A DNA stretch of 64,000 nt from Camarhynchus parvulus (lineage: Eukaryota > Chordata > Aves > Passeriformes > Thraupidae). The position numbers were made by a program, and so were the translations under genes. The notes beneath the pieces are model-generated. The model was not told the DNA's origin. It saw only the letters and a list, made by a program, of their open reading frames with translations, and searched no databases. This document shows positions 36,983 to 49,216 of the stretch, piece by piece. The first letter of the stretch is position 1. Every line of letters begins with the position of its first letter. The stretch spans positions 36,800,993 to 36,864,992 of the forward strand of contig NC_044573.1 in assembly GCF_901933205.1 (NCBI RefSeq), in the 5' to 3' direction.

Positions 36983-37300
36983 TGTGACTAAATGGAAATT
37001 CAGAAAGTTCATAGGTGCTGTGCGAAAAATCACTACTTTGTAAGGCCACGACATAGGCTTTTATTATTTGAGGGCCTCTGATATAACAAGCTGCCAAAAG
37101 ATTTAAATAGCCAAGTGCCAGCAGATGTCCAGGCTGAGCCACGTGCAGGGTGGCTGCACCCGGGTTTCTGCCCTGACACATCAGCACCCCGGGTCTGTGT
37201 GAATTTGCACCAACTGACCCCGGGCCCAGCACCAACTCCTCTATAAAGAGCACAGATCTACCCAGCCCCACACTTCTCTAAACATAAAAATTCTTCTCCT
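36983..37300. other. Locally GC-rich patch with TATA-like element, unrecognised
   Basis: Between about 37120 and 37230 the sequence is GC-rich with several CpGs (gagccacgtgcagggtgg, gctgcacccgggtttctg, accccgggcccagcacc), and a ctataaagagc motif follows at 37241-37251. An antisense frame of 108 codons spans 36945-37271 without a known domain. It could be a fragment of another LTR or a regulatory patch. Confidence 0.3.
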
Positions 37301-39845
37301 CTTTGGAAACAGCATTCCCATTCTTCTTTAATTCATAGAAGAATGTCTCACCTGCTTCCCATATCTTCTTTTCACTGTTGAAGATTTGAATTTTGCCTTC
37401 TTTCTTCATTCCTGTAGTTATCATATATAGCATCGCATAAAATTTACACAGCTTTCTGAGCTTTATAGAGTTTTTTCAGTGTGGATCTGTATTTTAGGCA
37501 TCCTGAATTTTGCTTGTATGCATACCTAAAAGTTTGTGCAAGTGTAGCACCAGTCAAGTTGTCCTCTCCATCTGAATTTGTCTCTTTTTTTTTGAGGAAG
37601 CAAAACACTTCCTTCTTAGTTAGTGTTCTTTAGTTTTCCTTGTGCTTCAAGCCTGTTTACTGTCTGCTCTACATGTTCCAGTCCAGGATCCACAAAGAAA
37701 AATGTAATTTAATTGGAATATTTGTTGATGAAGATAAAGAGGATACTCATACCTCTATCTACCAAATGTCCCTGTAACACAGACAATGTAAGTTAGTACT
37801 GGTACTAGTTGAAATAACATCTTCGTGCATTTCTATGTAGAAATAGAGGCATTTAAGAGCTCTCTGAACTTTTCCAGCTTCCAGTGTAAATTAAACACCT
37901 AAATGTTTAATCAACTGCTCAAGAAAAATCAAGCAAATTTGTAGCAGCAACAGAGGAATTTCCAATGCCTGGACCAATTAATAGGTTTTTCTCAGCTATA
38001 TCCATAGCTGTATAAGTGGCATATATTATTTTTTATTTTAATAAATTATTTCTTTCATTTATAATCAGACTAAATATAACTGAATACAATGGGAAGACAC
38101 TATATCAGAATGTACTTCCCCTTCATAAATTCTTATTCCAAATTGGCAAAAATATCAGACAAAGAAATCTTGAAATAGAGTATTGAAAATGATTGGCCAA
38201 AGTATCCAGTTTCTCAGTCAAATCTGCTGTGAAAATAATATAATCATGAAGAGCATATAGGGACATAATTTCTATTTCCACATCTTTGTTCTAGTCCAGA
38301 ATCATTGGCTCAACACTTTATTATCAATAGTATATGAATAAATACACAATTGTAGCTGATGTGTACGGCTTTAATCTTAATTATTCCTATGATATTGAAA
38401 TATAGGAAGGATGCAAGGATGAGAGAAAAAAGCTTCAACTGGTGGGAAAAAATTCATAAGACAAGAAACCCAATGTGCTGAACATTTCAAAATAAAAATA
38501 TCTGACTTGGTTGCATAAGTTAAAAATATCATATCAGATTACATTGAGAAGTCATTCAAGGCATAGAGCTTAACAACAGAAAGACAGAGAAAACCAATGG
38601 TTCTTACAATAACTGGTTTCATGTCTTAAGAGACACTTACAGGAATTAACATCCAGACTATAAAAATTAAAGACTCCTTTAAGTGTTATTCACATTAGAT
38701 TTACCCTAGTATTTGCTTCAGTGTCTTTTATGGATTTGTCAACACTGGTAAATGCTGGATAATCCAAATGTTCAAAAACAGGTCTATAGGAATTCCTGCT
38801 AAGATGTTAAGCAGGAAAGATACAAGTGCCATCACAACATGATGAACTGTTTTTCTTTTAAAGGAAAGATTGCTTCAAAACATGCAAGGGAATTGCACCT
38901 GTTATATACATGAGCAACAAAAGCTTGTGTAATTTTTTTCAGTATTACAGATCTTTCTTAATAAGGCCAGAAACACATCAATATTTTCTAATTTCCAATA
39001 TGCTGGTAATTACCATTAAAATTAGGTAGGTAGATGCCTCTTTATAAGTGTCAGAGTTTGATGTTTTTAGTTAGTGCTGCACAGCTCTGACTTTCTTACT
39101 TTCCGATTTGCAGCAATTATCATTCTGTTGATCCCTCAATATGACCAAACTCTTGTAATTTGGCAATCAAAATCTCACTAATCATAGCCATAATTTTCTG
39201 AATGATCAGACCAACATAATATAAGGGAGAATCCTTATCAATAGATGCCTGTTGGGTCCTCTGAACCCACCCTTCCTGTCACAGCAGTGGTCCTGTCTGG
39301 ACTCCATGCTAAGGATATGCAAAGAAGAAACCAGCAGAAAAATGAACCTGAAGATAAAAGCAGTAATTTTTGCTGGATTAGGGAGTTACACAACACCAGA
39401 AAAGAGTTCCACTTGCCTGAGAGGTGAGCAGTGGGAGCTAGTAGCTTCAAGCAGGGAAAACAGGGTGAAGGGAATTGGCTGGGTCACAGGAAGTCACAAC
39501 GAGCTAGACTGGCTCAGCCAAGCACTGAACTGTTTCTTACATGATGTTATCCAGCTTTCTCTTTCTCACACTCATGCAACCTGCCAAGCTACCTCTCTTG
39601 GGTCTGTAAACAGGCAGCTCCTTGATCTGTCTGGCTGAGCTTCTGCTCAGGTCAGCCATGGAGGTGTGGTCACTGCACTGCAAAGGAATGTTTTACCAAT
39701 CTCACCAAAGAAAACAGACTCTTGTAGCTTCTTCCATTAAACTACATACTGGTGCTTAATACATACATACCCTTTAATTAAATTTACAATTGTGTAAAGA
39801 TTGGAGAACAATCTGATGAGTGCAATTAAATAATTGCTTCTCTGA
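37301..39845. other. Unique intronic DNA
   Basis: Mostly AT-rich. The patch 39240-39660 is less AT-rich and carries a 128-codon plus-strand frame (39252-39638) with no recognisable domain. I do not call it a gene. Confidence 0.45.
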
Positions 39846-39903
39846 GCTCTTTAAACCAGCATCTATTAGCCACTGCTCTTTAAACCAGCATCTGTTGACC
39901 ACT
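39846..39903 (+). repeat. 29-bp tandem duplication (two copies)
   Basis: gctctttaaaccagcatct plus ten further bases occurs at 39846-39874 and immediately again at 39875-39903, with a few differences in the last third. Confidence 0.9.
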
Positions 39904-42900
39904 ACTGACAGAAGAAGCAGGATAGAAATAGAAAGTCTCTTATTTGAGATACATCTGAGACTTTTTTATTATCTGTATTTCAATCAGAGAATTAAAAAAG
40001 GCTAATACAGAAATAAAATCAGAAGATTTTTTCAGTACCAGACGATAGGCAATTATTTTAGATTGGGGGTATAAACTAGGGGCTGGTTACAAATTATAAG
40101 AGTAACTCAAAGTATTAAAGCAACTTACAAATAACCTCAAAACAAATCAACAAGAAAAATATAATTCTGGAATTTAATTTTCTTATTACTTAATATTCCT
40201 TCTGTGTGAAAAACCACAATAATATTTTTGTCCCTATCAACAGTGGACTGATTAGACAGGACACATATCTTTATTTTCTACTTTCTAACTCATTCAGCGT
40301 CACCTACCTCTCTACCCCAATACTTTTAACTCTTTTCTCTACATTAAATTAGCTGTATATTTTGTGTAAGAGCAACATATAAATAGATCTTTGTACATTC
40401 AAAACACTTCCACACTTCTGCAATATTCCCCTGATATTTGCACTCAGCATGATTCAGCAACAGGAGACAACACCTACCCTCAATTTGCTCCCCATATACA
40501 TAATTATACTAACACATGGTGATTTAACACTGTGATACAAAATGATCCCAAGGGTTTTCTCTAGCTGGAAGTCTCCAAGTCCCTGTAAAAGAGCAGAAGG
40601 CTCTCACTGTACAGCATGTGCCTTTATATTTACAGTGCATGCTCTTACTGGTGGGCTTATAAGCAAGGTAGCCCCCATACTAAGCTCCATCCATGCAGTC
40701 AGAGCTGTATTAGTTGTCCCACCCAAAACATTTTAAAGCAGGTACCTTCCTGACTAAACTGCAATGGTTCCCTAATACCTGTGGACACAATTTAATTAGG
40801 ATATCAAAGGCTGTTCTGCTGTTCTATCTCTTTAACATGGTAGGATCCTCTTTACCAGCACTGTTAGTTTAAAGCAGAGACAACTCAGCCACTACAGTAC
40901 AAAACATGGAAAATAGATGAGAGGGTAAAATGTCAAAGAAAAAAAAAAAAAAAGAAACCCAGACCAAAACAGTAGAAAGACAGCTAGGGGTTTACCTGTT
41001 TACCTCCTGATTTTTAATTTCTGTTTCACACTTCCTTCTTCCTTTCAACAATGCTATGGTAGGAAATATCACAGATACTTTTCTCTTAGGCTACAGTGCC
41101 CTTACCACAATGGGATCCTGAATAGTGCTTACTCAAAAACCGCATATATCTACAGAGAGCTATATACATAACTCTTCAACTACTGTAAACATAGAACTAT
41201 TCATCCTTTTGCATTCAGGAGACATCTGACAGAAAAGCTAAAGACCAGACTGAGAGGGGCTTAGAGTCTGTCCTGTCCTTGGGTCTCGAGAGAACAATTT
41301 TGAGTCATACCATGATAAGAGACATCCAACTCTGTGTGGTCTCACTGGGACCCTTGCTGGGGTATCTAAATTCAGAATATACAGACACTATAGGTACAAA
41401 TCACTTCTTTTCACCATCGAAACACTGTGAAACCTGAGCTGTGATCTGGCAATTGCTATGATAGACTCAGCATGTCAGGGAAAAGAAAAAGGATAAAACC
41501 TAATCCAGCTGCAAATACAGAAAACTAAAGTCAACAGAGCACAATTACTCTGTCTAGAACTCAGGTAGGTTCTGGAAACAGGTTCTTAAAGATGTAAAAA
41601 TCTCTAAATCATCATACCTTTAGGGTTGCTTCTTTTCTGTCCGCTTGAATTAAAAGGTAACATTGAAGGCTGAACAACAACATAAGTAAGGATTATACAT
41701 TGCAAAAAAGCAAAACTCTCCCTCCAATATGTCAGAAGTTCAGTTCAACCTTTCATCAAGACCTGCAAGAACAGTGAAGATGTTTTGGATTTCATTCTCA
41801 GGACATACTAAAGTGAACCTTGAATTATTTATTTTGTCCATAATAGTGTGTTCCCTTAGCGTCAGCATGAAACATGGTTTATGACTCTAAGATGTCAAAT
41901 TTCATAGCCTATTCAATGTTAGCATATTTCACAGCACATCTATAGAAGGCAGAAATGCTTCAGAAATGGCAGCGTTTAATTTCACAGTGATCATCCATTA
42001 TGATTTCAACCATGCTTCCAAGGAAAATTCCAGTCTGTGCAAAACATTGACTTGCATGTCTTTCATCATACCAATTGATATAGACAAAATGGTATTTCAC
42101 TCAACTCTTACCCCCTTTGTTGTCCCCCCACTTCACACTTAACCTCCACAGAAAAAAAAACAAATTCCTTTACAGCCCCACTTGCCTGGGTAAATGAGTG
42201 GGCAAATTTACAAGTTTTTTTAATTTTTGTGGAAAAGTACTCTGAAATTTCTTTTTGTTCATTTAATAAACAAAAGTCTAATAAAAACTTGTGAATTTGC
42301 TCTGTGAGACAAACCACCACCTGGAGCTCACTGAGATAAAAAGAGAGAAATCTTCCTTTCATCAAGGGCCAGACTGAGGGTCACAGTGAAGTGCTAGCAA
42401 TAATCTGCTGCTTCAGAGACCTCCTTAAAACCTTACACCCTTTGCAAAAGAAAAATCAAGACATATATTATCTGCCTGGTGATACTGAAGATTAGAAGAA
42501 ATACTTATGATAAGTCTTTTTTGGAAGCATTAGCAGAATTTAGATGGTTTCCTAATTCCTTTGAGGAAACAACACCACTAAACTGGGAAATAGAAGTCAA
42601 ATACAATTAAACAAATAATATTTTGATATGCTGTTACGTTAAGGGATACTACCCAAAGGCAAATTCTAAAGTTGTCCTTTTATTAAGTGCCTAAGGACTA
42701 AAAAATATTAATGATACTTAAAATGACGTACACCTTTTACATTATGCAAATCTTATACCTCAGCTTTAATCTCCTACTTAACAGTGAGAATTGTTCTTGC
42801 CTGAGGTCCCTACTACTAAAATTTCAAGAGATTAAAAATAGCTCTCCAAACCATATAACTTCTCTTTGATTTAAACAACCTAAGCCTTTATGAAATGTAA

Positions 42901-45384
42901 AAATGGCAGCAAGGAACTTAAAAAATAACCATGTTCCTCTGCTAAAAAATGCCCATGAGCTCCATCAGATAGATGAGTAAGAAGAACGCTCCAGCTTGGA
43001 GGGAAACTTGGTACACTCCAGCAGGAAAGTTCCAAGCAACTAGACTATAAAGTGTGTCAGGGACAGGAAAGATTGAGAGAAAAAAAAGAACACAGTAGTG
43101 GAAGAGACACTTAAGAGAAGGAAGCTGAAAAGGTGAGCTTTAGAGGTAATGGAGAAAAGCCCAGTGTTTTATCACTCAGAGTTGGCTGACAATAATTGAA
43201 CCCATTCAGAATTACACAGTGTAGAAAGAGCAATAAATGCTAATAAATTGCTTTTATTTCTATTACTTTCAATGTAATCACTTTTGAGTTTTCCTAATTT
43301 AAAACATTATAAGCTCAGGAAAACCTGTAGTGAGAAGTTGTTGAGTAAGGGCTACTGAGTGAGTTTAAACGGCATTCCCCTTCAGATACTTCACTGTAGA
43401 AATAGATCTAGGTAAATCCTAGAACCACCTTTTCAACCCTGCTGGGTGTCATCACATATTTCAGGAATAAACACAGTAACATTTGCAAAGCAATACTTAT
43501 GACTTCCTGATGGACTCTGAGTATTAGGAGTAATTCCTATTTTTACAGATTTCAGCATGAGAGTAGACTTTAAATCTTCAGTGAAGTAGTGCCAGGATTC
43601 TCTAGGGCACATTTACTGTGATTCAGAGCAGTAAATACAACTACAATAAAACTAACTTGTCATAAGAAAAAAAAAAAAATACAAGGTTTTTGATTTTGTT
43701 AATACTAAAAATCTGTATATTCCACGGTGAGTTTCCAATTCATAATTAACTAGTAATTTTTATTGAGCTTACTTTTACAAATATTTTGTTTTAAACAAAT
43801 CCCCAAGAGGGGGTAGGTTTCATTTGCATTTTGTTCCATTTTTTCCATTGCCATGAAAGGCAACTCACTACTTGGCTCTGATAACTATTCAAAGGATGTC
43901 ATCAAAGTTTTGAATTATATTTGGAGCCTGTTTATAATAATTGGGAAACCATTTAGCCTTACATATTGGATCAATAAACATGGAAAAAATGCCATGCAGG
44001 TATAGGCTTCATTAAAGAATGACTGAAAGACTTTTTGAAATTAAAATCTGTCTATTCTGCAAAATCTTTTTTAAAAAATTATTGCCATGGCTGGCCTGCT
44101 TTTTCACATTTATTTCCTATATGTTGTGAAGGTTATTATTTCATTTTAACATATTTATTTTTTCCTATGACAGATCTGTATTCAACAGACAGATTCAATG
44201 AGTATGCACATGTTTGACTTATAAATATTTTAAACATTTCTTCACTGAACATGGATATATATATATATATATTCTTCACAAAGAAGAAAAAGAATCAGTC
44301 AGGTCACAGTAAAACCCCAATTGCTTGATCTTCAAATAACAAAGGAACAAAAAGTTTGCACTGCCACTGTTTATGCTTTACAGTTTATGAGAAGAGACAA
44401 ATATTTCACATCACCACAATACACTTACATTCAATTTTGCTGAAAATATTTTTTAAAAAATGATAGATATAAAAACTAAAGATGACAAAAAGAATCACAA
44501 GAGTTTCCCCGATAGATTTAGACTTATGATTTTCATAATCCTAAGGGAATTTAAACTGCAGATTTGCTGCTAACTTATCAGTAGACAGAAAAAGATGGTG
44601 AGAAGATTTCCAGTGGAGAACCAACACATTTTATGAGAATCAAAGATGACAAGCTCACAAGTTGCAAAGAAGCATAACTTGTACTGTGAATATTATTCAT
44701 CAGGTTGAAGCCTTTTTCAAAATATGCCAGGGGAGAGTACAAGGTTGGCAGCTAGTCTCTGGGAAGTTTTATTTTGTCAAGAATTTCACAGATGTGATTA
44801 TGCTGTGTAATTTTAATATATTTTACCAGAGTCCTTCAGGCATGGTTAACACTCTCCTGAAAAATATATCAACAAAATTGTTGAAGTACTTCAACATACT
44901 CAGTGTCACTTACATTAAGCTGGCTGAATTAATTGCAGGAAAATTAAAACTTCCTACTGAGTTATTTGGCACTATTTGCTTATTTGTTATTTGGTGCTAC
45001 CTGATTATTAAATGTAAGTCCTCACTATAACAGATGACCATATAATATGTATTTATCCAGAAGGATACACAAGAAAAAGCATTCTTTGCCCTTCACAGTT
45101 GACAAGTGAGAATTCTACTTCAATGTGTTATTGCAGAAACAAATTTAAAACATAAGTACCAAAGTTTATATACTAAAAAAAAAAAAAAGGAGTGCCAGGG
45201 AATAATGGAAAATATATTTGTTCTTTGTTTGCAGTGGAAGGGAATTGATCAGGCACAGCAAGTTCAGTTGTTCAAAGAAAAGAACTACACCATGCTATGA
45301 ACAAACACCAGAAAATCTCTTCAGTTTACTCTAAGTTAACGTGAAGGAAAATCCATCTCAGTCATCTCTTTAAGGGCTGTATGG
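39904..45384. other. Unique AT-rich intronic DNA with short homopolymers
   Basis: Contains A runs at 40939-40953, 43667-43679 and 45175-45188, and an (AT)9 run at 44255-44272. The 122-codon plus-strand frame at 44662-45030 has no recognised domain. No repeat family identified. Confidence 0.5.
44255..44272. repeat. (AT)9 microsatellite
   Basis: Nine uninterrupted AT units. Confidence 0.95.
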
Positions 45385-46607
45385 GGCTGGTGTGGCAAGG
45401 TTTGGTAGCAGGGGAGCTATGGATGTGATTTCTGTGTGAAGCTGCCAGAAGCTTCTGGCACCTTCCCCCGTGTCTGACAGACCCAATGCCAGCTGGCTCC
45501 AGGATGGACCTGATGCTGGCCAACGCCAAAACCATCAGTGACAGTATTTGTGATAATATTTAAGAAAGGGGTGAGAATATGTGAGAGGAACATCCCTGCA
45601 GACACTCAGATCAGTAAAGAAGGAATGGGAGAAGGTGCTCTAGGTGCCACAGGAGATTCCTCTGCAGCCCATGGTGCAGATCATGGTGAAGGAGCTGTGT
45701 CCCTGATGTCCAAGAAGGTCCATGGTGGTGCAGAGATTTATCTGCAGCCCATGGAGGAGCCCCATATCAGAGCAGGTGGATGCCCAAAGGAGGCTGTGAC
45801 ACTGTGGAAAACCTATGCTGGAACAGGCTCTTGGCAGGACTTACGGATCTGTGAAGACAAAAGCCCATGCAGAAGAAGGCTTGCTGGCAGGATTTGTGAT
45901 CCCATGAGGGAAGCCATGCTGTTTCTAAAGCACTACACCCCATGGAAGAGATCTTCCCTGGAGCAGTCCTGAAGAACTGCAGCTCATGGGAAGGATTCAT
46001 GATGTCTGGAGGACTGCCTCCCATGAGATGGATCTCAGGCTGGAGCCTGGAAGGACTATGAGGAATACAGTGGCAATGGTGAGACAAGTCAGTAGCTTGT
46101 CCAGAGAAGCTGTCACTAGTGGAAGCATACAAAGCCAGGTTGGATGGGGCTCTGAGAAACCTGATCTAATGAAAGATATGCATGCCCATGGCATTGGGCT
46201 AAATGATCTTTGAAGGCCCCTTCCAAACCAAACCATTCTGTGATTCCTTGGTTCTGAGCCCTTCTCCTGAGGAGAAAGTGGCAACAGAGACAAGGTGTAT
46301 GAACTGAATGCAACTGCCCTGTCCCCTTACACTACTGCAGGGAGAAGGTAATAGGAATCAGGGGAAAAGTTAAATACAGGAAGGAGGGCTAGAGGGAAGG
46401 TGGTTTTAAGATTTCTCATTAGCGTACTCCACTTTAATTCATAATATTTTTTTCCCTCAAGTTGAGTCTGTTCTGCCTGTGATGGTTATTGGTGAGTAAT
46501 GTTTCCCTGCCTTTATGTCAACACACGAGCCTTTTGTTCTATTTTCTATTCCCTGCCCAGCTGAGGACAGAAGTGATAAAGCTGCTTTGGTGGGTCAGCT
46601 TATCACA
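45385..46607 (+). mobile_element. Solo-LTR-like ERV remnant interrupted by a CR1 insertion
   Basis: The left part (45385-46075) has landmarks of an avian ERV LTR type: aaggtttggtagcagggg, gaagctgccagaagcttc, ccaatgccagctggctcc, a TATA-like aatatttaagaaag, and repeated ctgcagcccatgg units (45661, 45738). After a CR1 insertion the LTR resumes at about 46257 (tctcctgaggagaaagtgg, caacagagacaaggtgtatg) and runs to ttgagtctgttctgcctgtg and gctgctttggtgggtcagc, ending near 46607. Ends are approximate and no target duplication was found. The 144-codon plus-strand frame 45538-45972 lies wholly inside this LTR and is not a gene. Confidence 0.78.
46076..46256 (+). mobile_element. CR1 LINE 3' end nested in the ERV LTR
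   Basis: gcttgtccagagaagctgtc, aagccaggttggatggggct, ctgagaaacctgatctaatg, ttgggctaaatgatctttga, ccttccaaaccaaaccattc and tgtgattccttggttctg follow the CR1 3' order. The flanks on both sides belong to one LTR, so CR1 inserted after the LTR. Confidence 0.9.
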
Positions 46608-48329
46608 AATACCTCATAAGACACACCAAACAAGCACTTTCCTTGAGAGATTTTAGAGAGCAACTGAAGCTTTCTTGACCACTATCCCATCTCTGTCTGT
46701 GGCCAAAAGAAAATGAAAAATGCTCAGAATCTGTAGCACACGTAAAAATAAAATGAATTTTTTCCTGTTGTCTGCAGCAGACCAGCAAAAACATTGAACC
46801 ATGAAATTATTTAAATTAAATATAAATATGTTACACAGGCACAATGATTGATATTTTCTTTAGTTACGTCTAAGAAATATTTATAAATTCATCAGTTGCA
46901 GCTGCACATCTAATGCTCATATGCCTAATTTCAGGACTGCACCTATCCTGTCATAAAGACATTTTGATTCATTCTTTTTGTTCCATCATGAGATAATTTT
47001 CCTTCTTTTCCTCCACAACTCTTCAAAAAACAATTTCCACAACCTCATTATGTTTTTAAAAATGCTTCTATAATTACACAAGAAATAATATTGCATGTCT
47101 CTTTTCTTGATTTTCATTACTTGAGTGATCACAGAAAGAAAAAAAATTATCACAGACTAATTCTTGCAACTGTGTGGAAGGAGGAATTTATAATTATAAT
47201 TCTATTAGGTTTTACATTTACAATAATTATACATCTCTTAAAGTGTGAAAACCAGCTCAGAGCAACTTGAATTACAATAATACATAAAAACAAAGGAGCT
47301 CTACATAAATTTCTTCAAGACAAATTGCTGTGCTCTTGAATCAGTTTTTTTAAATTCTAGGCCCTGTCTCTTGGAGTATTCATTAAATTCCAAAAGCTCA
47401 GTGTAGGTGAAACCACTATCTCATCAAAGTCAAAAGATATTTTGACATTTGCTTCAATATGGCCTCGACCCATCATACAATACAAATATTCAGGGAAATA
47501 CAAGCAGAAACATACATAAAGCCAGTGTTCTTTCTGAGTTTTCTTTGAAAAGCAATTTATGGTCTCTCCTTTAATAAACAACTTTACAATTAAACCAATT
47601 TCTCATTGCAGTAGGGATAGTTGGCTGAAAGATAATGCATCACTAAATCCCAAACACTCAGTTGATGTTTACAGATTTGTGGGTGTGTTTCAATGCATTC
47701 TTTTTCTTGACCCATCTATGTATTTCAATTCTTGAACAGCTCAAGTCCTCTGATGTTTCAGTGGTGTGTTTACATAATGCAGGACAGTTTATCCAAATAG
47801 CCATTCCTGTTCTAAAAGTTAAAACCACCCATCTGGCACATAACTGGATGCCAACTGTTAAGCACTGAACTGACAGAGGATCATGAAAAAATGCTAATTC
47901 TCTTCATGTTTTGCATGAGAACAGTAGAATGAATATGGAGGCTATTATATGAAAATGATTGAGGCATGCCTCATTAACAGCATCTCCTACTCGTACCTCC
48001 AGTCAATGATTCAAATAATGTCAAGCCAACATTTTCAGTAAATGCGTAGAGAATTTGGCAGGTAGTTCAGCTTTCTGGCTCATTTTGTGAGTACTTCCAC
48101 AAAATCCTAGTCAAATAATCATCTCCTTCAAAGACTGTTCTCTAAAATTATATTGGAATGGTGTTAAACAGGAGATACTGAAACTTTCTTCTGCTTTAGT
48201 AGTGGTAAACCAGATTAGTGCAAAGGGAGCAATAGGGATTTGAATCTCTAGGATTGTACCTTATGATATTAATAAAGAGACATTTCAGAGGCCTTCCTGA
48301 TGTTTCATGGATTAAATCTATAAATATGT
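46608..48329. other. Unique AT-rich intronic DNA
   Basis: No gene, RNA or repeat family recognised. Confidence 0.5.
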
Positions 48330-48590
48330 GTATGGGAGTCAGTGCCTTGGGGGCACCACCAGAGCTGACGGCCCTTTCCCCACCCCACTGTGCTCTCCCG
48401 CGGCCCAGGACCCCACATCAGCTCCTGCTCCAGTGATTCTGCAGCAGGGCTGGTCTCCAGCTCCCACAGACCTGCCTGGGCTTTTACCAGGGAGGTGAGG
48501 TGCCCAGTGCCTGGCACCAGGGCTGCCCATGCCTGGACAGGGTGGGGACAGGCCCTGGTCCCCCCCAGCCCCCAGGAAACACTGACACAC
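48330..48590. other. GC-rich island, unrecognised
   Basis: About 260 bp much richer in G+C than its surroundings, with C runs such as ggtcccccccagcccccagg near 48557-48576 but few CpGs, so it is not a CpG island. Frames are open on both strands (48305-48601 and 48339-48590 minus, 48390-48644 plus), as expected for stop-poor DNA. No protein domain or repeat family recognised. Confidence 0.45.
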
Positions 48591-49033
48591 TTGAGTAGCA
48601 TATTCTTTAATCAGTTATTTATTCTACCTAATGGATTAAGATAATGAAGCATCATTTTCAAACCATTAACTTGTTATTATAAACTGCCCTTATTAACCAT
48701 AGATTCAGTGGAGTACTTTCTCTGCTCAGCCATGCAAAAGGATGGTTTAGTGGTGATAAAGTGCTTGAGATGGCCAGGTTAAAACAATCCTTCAAGAAGG
48801 TACCATAAGACTAAATACTTAACAACCTTTAATAACACAGCAGATTCTGTAGGCATAGAGTCCCTGCTAGAAAAAGAACAGAAGTCTAAGACCAAAAGAC
48901 ATGAAACATCCTGGTAGGCCCTGAGGAGGATGGTTACAGGTACAGAATAGTCATTGTTGCTCTTGCTCCCTCCTCTTGTCCACTAAAATCCACAAATATT
49001 CATTATTTCATGATAGTTACCATGAACCAATGT

Positions 49034-49216
49034 GTTTTTTCATTTCAGTCTTAATGCAACAAAAAGCATTGGTAGATTATTTTCAAACCACAGTAATTCA
49101 TGTCAAAAGCAAGGAGAATTTTTCCAAATGCAAATCACCAAATAGGCTGCCTGCTGTGTTTCTATCTTACAAGAAAAGATAGAAACTGGGGTAGTCCTTA
49201 TTGCAAACATTAAGAC
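49034..49216 (+). repeat. Dispersed ~180-bp direct repeat, copy 1
   Basis: From the T run before catttcagtcttaatgcaac to tgcaaacattaagac, this segment matches 51189-51365 at roughly nine of ten positions by eye, with a small indel near 49170. The flanks do not match. Either an intron-internal duplication or two insertions of one unknown element. Confidence 0.9.

Noticed and set aside
39252..39638. 128-codon plus-strand frame
   Set aside because: No domain, no splice or promoter evidence, overlapping antisense frame at 39238-39450. Left as unannotated DNA.
44662..45030. 122-codon plus-strand frame
   Set aside because: AT-rich composition and hydrophobic low-information sequence typical of chance frames; no family recognised.
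45538..45972. 144-codon plus-strand open frame
   Set aside because: Lies wholly inside the LTR remnant at 45385-46607; its sequence is LTR landmarks, not a protein family.
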